Shown here: positions 8,921 through 15,443 of the stretch, in pieces
Layout: the number at the start of each line of letters is the position of its first letter
Position numbering within the stretch: the first letter of the stretch is position 1
Source: DASRJG01 sp032124015
GTDB lineage: Bacteria > Acidobacteriota > Polarisedimenticolia > Polarisedimenticolales > DASRJG01
Direction of reading: 5' to 3'
Assembly: GCA_032124015.1 (NCBI GenBank)
Contig: JAQBEH010000145.1
Location: forward strand, 1 to 46,117
Length of the DNA stretch: 46,117 nt
Made by a program: the position numbers and the translations under genes
Notes under the pieces: generated by a model
The model's database searches: none
What the model was told of the DNA's origin: nothing
The model's input: the letters and a program-made list of their open reading frames with translations, nothing else

Positions 8921-8997
8921 GTAGTGTCCAACGACTCGACCGATCACCAGGGCGTCGTCAGTCTACCGGAGTCGGATTGGATTTTGACGACGGACAG
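8921..8997. repeat. 77-bp chimeric IS-end remnant
   Basis: A short non-coding block between two divergent genes. Its left side (GTAGTGTCCAACGACTCGAC, then CGATCACCAGGGCGTCGTCA) parallels 5261-5301, and its right side (8973-8997, CGGATTGGATTTTGACGACG) is a degenerate copy of the 25-bp terminal repeat of the IS at 20083-21451 (about three mismatches). The same two parts occur in the same order at 5259-5459, with more sequence between them there. Confidence 0.55.
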
Positions 8998-9081
8998 CCA
9001 GGCACACCGTGTTCTTCAAGTGATAGGCTCGGCACTATCGATTACGAACGGTTCGAAACCGTCGGAGGCTTCCAGCACTCA

Positions 9082-11337
9082 ATGATCGGACCAAAAGTCG
9101 GTCACTATCGCATCATCGAGAAACTGGGCGAAGGAGGCATGGGCGAGGTGTATCTGGCGGAGGATACCCTCCTGGGCCGACGCGTCGCCCTCAAGGTGCT
9201 TTCCCAGAAGAAGACGAATGGGCCTGAGGGCGTGGAACGCTTCAAACACGAGGCCCGGGCTGTCGCCGCGCTGAGCCACCCCAACATCATCACCATTCAT
9301 TCGGTGGAGGAGGCCGAGGGACGCTACTTCATCACGATGGAACTGGTGGAGGGAAGGACGCTCGGTGAGTTGATCCCGATCACCGGTTTTCAACTCACGC
9401 GGTTTCTCACCCTCTCCATACCGATCACGGAAGGCCTGCGTGCCGCCCACGAGCGCGGTATCGTCCATCGCGATCTGAAACCCGCGAACATCGCGGTGAG
9501 TGATGGGGGCCTTGTCAAGATCCTGGACTTCGGGCTGGCGAGGTTCGATCTGCCGAAACAGGATACCGATACGGAATTGATCACCACCAGGCCTCTAACG
9601 CTGGACGCCCAAATCCTCGGCACGGTCCCCTACATGGCACCCGAACAGCTTCAGGGCAAGCAGACCGATGCGCGCACCGACATTTTCTCCGTCGGTGTCC
9701 TCTTCCACGAGATGGCCACGGGTCAGCATCCCTTCAGCGGCGAGACCGTCGCCGATCGCATCTCCTCAATTCTCAGGGACCGCCCCCCCTCGGTTTGCGA
9801 CCTGCGAGTCGATTACCCGAAAGACCTGGGGAAGATCATTCTGCGCTGTTTGGAAAAGGAACCCGAGCGCAGGTACCAGGCGATACTCGAGCTTCACGAC
9901 GATCTCGAGCGCCTGCAGCGGGATGTCGACCGGGGCGGAGGGACTCCGTTTGTCTCTTCGATAGCGGTGCTCCCCTTCGCGGATCTCAGCCCGGAGCGCG
10001 ACCAGCAGTATTTCTGCGACGGGATCGCCGAGGAGCTGATCACGGCCCTGACGAGAATCAAAGATCTGAGGGTGGTCGCCAGGACATCGGCCTTTTCGTG
10101 CAGAGACAAGGGAATGGACGTCAAGCAGATCGGGAATGTCCTCGGCGTGGCGGCCGTCCTGGAAGGAAGCGTTCGCACGGCGGGCAACCGCGTTCGGATC
10201 ACGTCCCAGCTCGTCGCCACGGAGGACGGTTATCAGCTCTGGTCCGACAAGTTCGACCGCGAGATGGACGACGTCTTCAGCATTCAGGACGAGATCGCAC
10301 GCCGCATCACCGAACGGCTCAAGGTGAAGCTCGTAGTCGACTCGGGCGCCTTGTTCGTCAGGAAGCACACCAAGGTCGTCGACGCCTACAACTTCTATTT
10401 GAAAGGGCGCTACCACTGGGCCCTCAGGAGCGAGAGCGGCATCCGGAAGGGGATCGAGTTCTTCGACCAATCCATCGCCCTCGACCCGGACTATGCGCCG
10501 GCTCTGGCCGGGCTGGCGGACTGCCACACGCAGCTCGGAGACTACGGGTACATGCCTCCCGGCAACGCAAGAATGGCGGCACGGGCCCCAGTCCTCAGGG
10601 CGCTGGAGATCGACGACACTCTGGCCGAGGCGCACACGTCCCTGGCTTACATGACTCTGTTGTACGACTGGGACTGGAATTCTGCGGAAAGAGAATTCAA
10701 GCGAGCCCTGGAGCTGAACCCGAGCTACGCGACCACCCATCAGCTGTACGCGGAGTACTTGACGGCCATGGGTCGCATGGATGAGGCCATCGCCGAGGTC
10801 CTGCGGGCCCGCGAGCTGGATCCGGTCTCGCTCATCGTCAACACAGTCGCCGGTTGGGTCTTCTTCCGCGCCCGGCATAACGGCCGCGCCGCCGAGCAGT
10901 GCCTGAACGTTCTCGAGCAGGATTCGGGCTTCGCGTTGGCGCACAACCTGCTTTCTTGGGTCTATGTCCAGCAGGGCAAACATGATGAAGCGGTTGCCGA
11001 GGCGCGCCAGGGCGTAGCGCTTTCCGAGCATGGCACCCTGATGACGGCAACGCTCGGGTATGCGCTCGCATTGTCGGGAGATTCGGATGGCGCGAGAACG
11101 GTGCTCGAAGCCATGAAGAACGAATCGAGCGATCGTTATGTTCCTCCTTATGATTTGGCCCTCGTTCACACGGGTCTCGGGCAGAACGACCAAGCGCTGA
11201 CCTGTCTGGAGAAGGCCTGCGACGAGCGTTACGGATGGCTTGTCTATCTCAATGCCGACCCCATCTGGGATAGCCTGCGTTCCGAGCCGAGGTTCTCGAC
11301 GCTCGTGCAAAGAGTCGGGCTTCCCAAGAGAGGATGA
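9082..11337 (+). CDS. Soluble Ser/Thr kinase fused to TolB-like and TPR domains
   Basis: A 751-residue Hanks-type kinase. Residues 8-280 are the catalytic domain: glycine loop LGEGGMGEVY, Lys38 in VALKVL, HRDLKPAN with catalytic Asp131, DFG at 149-151 and APE at 186-188. About residues 290-440 form the TolB-like/adenylate-cyclase-associated region (SIAVLPFADLSPERDQQYF, GIAEELITAL, VLEGSVR). From about 450 to the end are TPR units. Unlike the relative at 27331-29580 it has no membrane segment between kinase and sensor part, so it is probably cytosolic. The ATG at 9082 fits the family start. The alcohol dehydrogenase follows after one base. Confidence 0.94.
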   Translation: MIGPKVGHYRIIEKLGEGGMGEVYLAEDTLLGRRVALKVLSQKKTNGPEGVERFKHEARAVAALSHPNIITIHSVEEAEGRYFITMELVEGRTLGELIPITGFQLTRFLTLSIPITEGLRAAHERGIVHRDLKPANIAVSDGGLVKILDFGLARFDLPKQDTDTELITTRPLTLDAQILGTVPYMAPEQLQGKQTDARTDIFSVGVLFHEMATGQHPFSGETVADRISSILRDRPPSVCDLRVDYPKDLGKIILRCLEKEPERRYQAILELHDDLERLQRDVDRGGGTPFVSSIAVLPFADLSPERDQQYFCDGIAEELITALTRIKDLRVVARTSAFSCRDKGMDVKQIGNVLGVAAVLEGSVRTAGNRVRITSQLVATEDGYQLWSDKFDREMDDVFSIQDEIARRITERLKVKLVVDSGALFVRKHTKVVDAYNFYLKGRYHWALRSESGIRKGIEFFDQSIALDPDYAPALAGLADCHTQLGDYGYMPPGNARMAARAPVLRALEIDDTLAEAHTSLAYMTLLYDWDWNSAEREFKRALELNPSYATTHQLYAEYLTAMGRMDEAIAEVLRARELDPVSLIVNTVAGWVFFRARHNGRAAEQCLNVLEQDSGFALAHNLLSWVYVQQGKHDEAVAEARQGVALSEHGTLMTATLGYALALSGDSDGARTVLEAMKNESSDRYVPPYDLALVHTGLGQNDQALTCLEKACDERYGWLVYLNADPIWDSLRSEPRFSTLVQRVGLPKRG

Positions 11338-11338
11338 C

Positions 11339-12385
11339 GTGAAAGCGCTCACATTCGCCGGCAAGCGTTCGGTTCGCGTTGAAACCGTCGCCGATCCCGT
11401 CATTGAATTCTCGACCGACGTCATCGTGAAGGTACTGGCCGCGGGAATCTGTGGCTCCGACCTGCACGTGTACCACGAGCGGGAAAGGGGGCTCGACCCC
11501 GGCACCCCGATGGGGCATGAGCTCGTCGGTGAAGTCGTCGAGACGGGCTCCGCGGTCACCCTCTTCATGAAGGGGGATCGCGTTGTCTCTCCGTTCACCA
11601 CGAACTGCGGCGACTGTTTTTATTGCCGCTCGGGATTGACGAGTCGCTGCGACAAGGGACAACTGTTCGGATGGGTTGAAAAGGGCGTCGGTCTTCCTGG
11701 TGCTCAGGCGGAGTACGCTCGGATCCCGCTGGCCGACACCACGCTGCTGGCGTTGCCGGAGGGGATCAACTCCGAGGAGGGCCTGTTGCTCGGCGACGTC
11801 CTGTCGACCGGCTACTTCTGCGCGGAGATGGCGGAAACAAAGCCCGGGGGCGTCTACGCGGTCATTGGGTGCGGTCCCGTGGGCATGATGACCATCGTTG
11901 GGGCTGTGGCACGGGGGGCCGAGCGCATCTACGTCATCGATGCCGTGCCGGAGAGACTGGTTCTCGGTGAGCGGTTCGGCGCGATCCCCATCAACTACGA
12001 GAACGAAAACCCGGTTGAGATCCTGCGCAACGCAACCGGAGGGAGGGGTCCGGACGCCGTGATGGAAGTCGTCGGACGATCCTCGGCCGCCCGTCTTGCC
12101 GTCGAACTCGTCCGCCCCGGCGGAATCATCGCCACCGTGGGCGTCCATTCGGACGAGAATCTGAGCTTCACTCCGATGGAGGCCTACAACAAGAACCTGA
12201 CCTACCGGACCGGCCGCTGTCCGGCGCGCCGGTACATGGAACGTCTCCTGCCGATCGTCCGCGACGGGAAATATCCCCTCGGCTCGGTCATTTCCCACAC
12301 CCTGCCCCTGAGCGACGCGGTGAAGGGGTACGAGCTCTTCGACAAGAAGCTCGACAACTGCACCAAGGTCGTCCTGACCCCCTGA
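11339..12385 (+). CDS. Zinc-dependent alcohol dehydrogenase family protein
   Basis: A 348-residue medium-chain dehydrogenase. Catalytic zinc ligands appear as Cys38 in GICGSD and His60-Glu61 in MGHELVGEV; the structural zinc site is C90, C93, C96 and C104 (NCGDCFYCRSGLTSRC). The Rossmann loop is VIGCGPVGMM. It resembles the formaldehyde/threonine dehydrogenase-like branch, but the substrate cannot be read from sequence. The start is GTG, with one base between it and the kinase stop (TGA C GTG) and AGAGAGGA upstream, so the kinase and this enzyme are co-transcribed and probably translationally coupled. Why a kinase is paired with a dehydrogenase is not evident. Confidence 0.93.
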   Translation: MKALTFAGKRSVRVETVADPVIEFSTDVIVKVLAAGICGSDLHVYHERERGLDPGTPMGHELVGEVVETGSAVTLFMKGDRVVSPFTTNCGDCFYCRSGLTSRCDKGQLFGWVEKGVGLPGAQAEYARIPLADTTLLALPEGINSEEGLLLGDVLSTGYFCAEMAETKPGGVYAVIGCGPVGMMTIVGAVARGAERIYVIDAVPERLVLGERFGAIPINYENENPVEILRNATGGRGPDAVMEVVGRSSAARLAVELVRPGGIIATVGVHSDENLSFTPMEAYNKNLTYRTGRCPARRYMERLLPIVRDGKYPLGSVISHTLPLSDAVKGYELFDKKLDNCTKVVLTP

Positions 12386-12422
12386 CTCAGGTAAGGGCCT
12401 GCCCGCAGCCGGCTCAAGACCC

Positions 12423-12590
12423 GAGGCGGCGGGCCTCGCAACGCTGGTCGGAGTCTCGCGGGTCACGCTGGGCCGCCACCTGCCCGGCGATGTCGTCGTC
12501 GGCGCCGTTTTGGGCGCGAGCATCGGACGCGGGGTCGTCGCCCGCAGTGGCGAGGAAACGCCTCGCAAGCGGGGAACGATCGTTCCGGTC
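12423..12590 (+). pseudogene. C-terminal fragment of a PAP2-family phosphatase
   Basis: In the 335-bp gap before lemA, one frame reads GLATLVGVSRVTLGRHLPGD followed by VVVGAVLGASIGRG. This is PAP2 phosphatase motif 3 (SRxxxGxHxxxDV) with its following membrane helix. The upstream two-thirds with motifs 1 and 2 are absent, the frame runs back into the dehydrogenase end, and there is no start codon, so this is a remnant. The remainder of the gap (12600-12720) shows only the lemA ribosome binding site. Confidence 0.7.
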
Positions 12591-12720
12591 GTGGGACCGG
12601 AGGGTCGGGGCGGACGGAGAGGAGTCTGTTCGCGGTGGGTAAATGACGGGCCACGGCCAGGATGTGAGACCATGGTTGTTCTTGGTCATCGACTGACCCT
12701 TCGCAAGGAGGCCGCTGCTC

Positions 12721-13323
12721 ATGAGTTCAGCTCTCATCACAATTCTCGTTCTTGTCGGCTTTGCCGTTGTCCTTGTCGCCTGGATTGCCGGGATCTTCAA
12801 CAAGCTGGTGATGTTGAGGAACCGCTACAAGAACGCGTTCGCGCAAATCGAAGTGCAACTCAAGCGCCGATACGACCTCATCCCGAACATGATCGAAGTG
12901 GCCAAGGGCTACATGAAACACGAGAAGGGAACGCTCGAGGCCGTCATTCAGGCCCGCAACATGGCCGCCGGTGGACTGCAGAAGGCCGCCCAGAATCCAG
13001 GCGATGCCGTGGCGATGCAAGGGCTGGCGTCCGCCGAGGGCGCACTGACCGGCACACTCGGACGCCTGTTTGCGCTGGCCGAGAGCTACCCGGACCTGAA
13101 AGCGAACCAGAACATGATGCAGCTCAGCGAAGAGCTGCGTTCCACGGAGAACAAAGTGGCATTCTCCCGGCAGGCGTTCAACGACGGGGTGACTGAGTAC
13201 AACACGTACAAGCAGTCGTTCCCGACCGTGATCCTCGCGGGGATGTTCGGGCATGGCGCGGACGCCGCGCTGCTGGAGTTCGACAGCGCCGCGATCGCTG
13301 AAGCCCCGAAAGTCTCCTTCTAA
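12721..13323 (+). CDS. lemA: LemA family membrane protein
   Basis: A 200-residue protein with one N-terminal membrane segment (ITILVLVGFAVVLVAWIAGIF, residues 6-26) and the LemA coiled helical body (VMLRNRYKNAFAQIEVQLKRR, then YDLIPNMIEVAKGYMKHE, matching the conserved RRxDLIPN signature). LemA proteins are membrane-anchored with the body outside the cytoplasm or facing it depending on species; their role is not settled. The ribosome binding site AAGGAGG is strong. The M48 protease follows after nine bases. This lemA-M48 pair is widespread and thought to act together in envelope quality control. Confidence 0.95.
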   Translation: MSSALITILVLVGFAVVLVAWIAGIFNKLVMLRNRYKNAFAQIEVQLKRRYDLIPNMIEVAKGYMKHEKGTLEAVIQARNMAAGGLQKAAQNPGDAVAMQGLASAEGALTGTLGRLFALAESYPDLKANQNMMQLSEELRSTENKVAFSRQAFNDGVTEYNTYKQSFPTVILAGMFGHGADAALLEFDSAAIAEAPKVSF

Positions 13324-13332
13324 GCCAAGCCG

Positions 13333-15258
13333 GTGGCGACAGATTTTTTCCAACGGCAAGACGTCGCGCGACGCGGCACGACCCGCTTGATCGTGCTCTT
13401 CGCGCTCGCCGTGCTCGCCATGGTGCTGTCGATCGAGGTCCTGCTCGCCGCCGCGATGGGGTACGTCGGCAGGAATCCGGAGACGGGCGCGGTGGATTGG
13501 TCGGCCGTGACCGATCCGCGCCTGTTCCTCGTCGCCGCCATCGGAACGCTTGTTGTCGTAGGCGGCGGAAGCCTCTACAAGATGGCGGAACTGCGCGCGG
13601 GCGGCAGTGTCGTGGCGGAACAGTTGGGCGGCCGCCTGCTCACGTCCGTCACCGCCGATCCTGTTGAACAGCGACTTCTGAATGTCGTCGAAGAGATGGC
13701 ATTGGCGTCCGGAACGCCGACCCCGCCCGTGTATCTGATGGATCAGGAGGAAGGCATCAACGCCTTCGCCGCCGGGTTCTCTCCCAATGACGCGGTCATC
13801 GGCATCACTCGCGGCGCGGCGACGCGGCTCAATCGCGATGAACTCCAAGGCGTCATTGCGCACGAATTCAGCCACATTCTCAATGGCGACATGCGGCTGA
13901 ACCTCCGGTTGATGGGGCTGCTGCACGGCATCCTGATCATCGGCATGTTGGGGTACTTCGTCCTGAGGATGTCGTTCTTCACCGGGGGCGGGCGCCGTTC
14001 CAAGGGTGGTAAGGAAGGGTTGCCGATCATCGCCATCGGCGCGGGGCTGGCCGTCATCGGATTTGCCGGCACTTTTTTTGGCAACCTGATCAAGGCGGCG
14101 GTCAGTCGCCAGCGCGAATTTTTGGCTGACGCGTCTGCCGTGCAGTTCACGCGGCAGCCAGAGGGCATTGCCGGCGCGCTCAAGAAGATCGGCGGGTTCG
14201 CCAAAGGGTCGTCAATACAGAACCCGAACGCGCCCATCGCGAGCCACATGTTTTTTGGCGGCGCCACGTCCGGGTTCAGCGCGTTGTTTGCCACCCACCC
14301 GCCCCTGGAAGAACGTATCCGCCGCATCGATCCGTCATGGGGTGGCGAGTTCCCCGAGGGTGTCACGCGCACTGACCAGAGCGCTGCACCGAAGGCCGCA
14401 GCAGCCGGCGCGTCTGGATTCGCAGGTGCTCCGGCGGCCGCGTCTGGACTTGGGGGCGCCGTGGCCAGCATCGGCCAGCCGGGGCCGGCCCAGTTGCACT
14501 ATGCCGCGCGCCTGATCGAGAGCTTGCCGCCGGCACTGGTCAAGGCGGCTCGCGAAACCTACAGCGCGCGCGCTGTCATCTATGGTCTCTTGCTGGATTC
14601 GCAGCCGGCGATTCAGCAACAGCAGTTGGCGTATCTCGAGGCCTCGGCCGAGCGCGGACTGTTCACTGAAACCGTTCAGTTGCTGCCGTCTCTCGTAGAG
14701 TTGGACGCGAAGATGCGCCTGCCTCTTCTCGAGATCGCGCTCCCGGCCCTACGCCCACTCAACACCGCTCAGCGCGAGGTGTTCGAGCGAAACGTCGTGT
14801 TTCTGATTGAGGCCGACGACAGGATCGACCTGTTTGAATGGTCGCTGCATCGGATCTTGGCGAGAGACGTCGAGGCGGTGCTGGGTCAGGGACGGCCGCC
14901 TCGCGTCAGATTTCAGTCGGTGGCGGCCGTGCGAACACAGTGCGAGCTGTTGATGTCCACGCTGGCCCACGTGGGGCAGCGTGACGCCCGCAGCGCCACG
15001 GATGCCTTCGAACAAGCCATGGCCGCGCTCGGCCTGACCGGCGCGCACATCCTGACGCCGGGAGACTGCGGGCTGGCGGAACTCGACGATGTGCTGGGCG
15101 AGATGGATCAGGCTTCGCCGAAGGTCAAGCGGAAGATTCTGGAAGGGGCCGTCGCGTGCATCGCCGCCGATCGTGAAGTGACCGCGGCCGAGGGGGAACT
15201 CCTGCGCGCCGTATCCGCCTCTCTCAGCTGCCCGATGCCACCGATCATGCTCGACTGA
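13333..15258 (+). CDS. M48 family membrane zinc metalloprotease (HtpX-like) with long C-terminus
   Basis: A 641-residue protein. Two membrane segments lie at residues 18-42 and 63-80, and further ones at about 196-215 and 230-250. The zinc site is HEFSH (His177, Glu178, His181) with a probable third ligand Glu262 in REFLADASAV, exactly the M48 layout. After an Ala/Gly-rich linker (about 350-385) comes an extra ~250-residue C-terminal helical region ending in a TerB-like motif (ACIAADREVTAAEGELLRAV). HtpX itself is only about 290 residues, so this is the larger LemA-associated type. Start is GTG; it is co-transcribed with lemA. Confidence 0.92.
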   Translation: MATDFFQRQDVARRGTTRLIVLFALAVLAMVLSIEVLLAAAMGYVGRNPETGAVDWSAVTDPRLFLVAAIGTLVVVGGGSLYKMAELRAGGSVVAEQLGGRLLTSVTADPVEQRLLNVVEEMALASGTPTPPVYLMDQEEGINAFAAGFSPNDAVIGITRGAATRLNRDELQGVIAHEFSHILNGDMRLNLRLMGLLHGILIIGMLGYFVLRMSFFTGGGRRSKGGKEGLPIIAIGAGLAVIGFAGTFFGNLIKAAVSRQREFLADASAVQFTRQPEGIAGALKKIGGFAKGSSIQNPNAPIASHMFFGGATSGFSALFATHPPLEERIRRIDPSWGGEFPEGVTRTDQSAAPKAAAAGASGFAGAPAAASGLGGAVASIGQPGPAQLHYAARLIESLPPALVKAARETYSARAVIYGLLLDSQPAIQQQQLAYLEASAERGLFTETVQLLPSLVELDAKMRLPLLEIALPALRPLNTAQREVFERNVVFLIEADDRIDLFEWSLHRILARDVEAVLGQGRPPRVRFQSVAAVRTQCELLMSTLAHVGQRDARSATDAFEQAMAALGLTGAHILTPGDCGLAELDDVLGEMDQASPKVKRKILEGAVACIAADREVTAAEGELLRAVSASLSCPMPPIMLD

Positions 15259-15312
15259 TTCTCGCCGTCAATCCGTTGCCAAGTGCCGATTCCGAGTCCC
15301 CTGGTGTCCACC
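15259..15312. repeat. Copy of a ~50-bp sequence also found beside tmRNA
   Basis: Directly after the M48 stop, the sequence from GATTCTCGCCGTC through AATCCGTTGCC to GAGTCCCCTGGTGTCC parallels 45957-46006 (GATTCTCCGCCG, AATCCGTTGCC, GAGTCCCCTGGAGTCC), with a few-base gap. The rest of 15313-15443 has no recognisable gene. Confidence 0.5.
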
Positions 15313-15443
15313 GCAGTCTTGGAGACATCTTGGAGACAACTCCGACGCGGGCCTCCTCGTTTCGATCAGGGCGCTCCAGGATCTGGAGGCGGTCGGCGTC
15401 ATCGTCGTGACGCTCGCCGTCGTGTTCACCGGGATGCGGCCCC

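Noticed and set aside
15340..15443. A hydrophobic stretch GLLVSIRALQDLEAVGVIVV
   Set aside because: Looks like one membrane helix of a lost gene, but too short to name and without a start codon.
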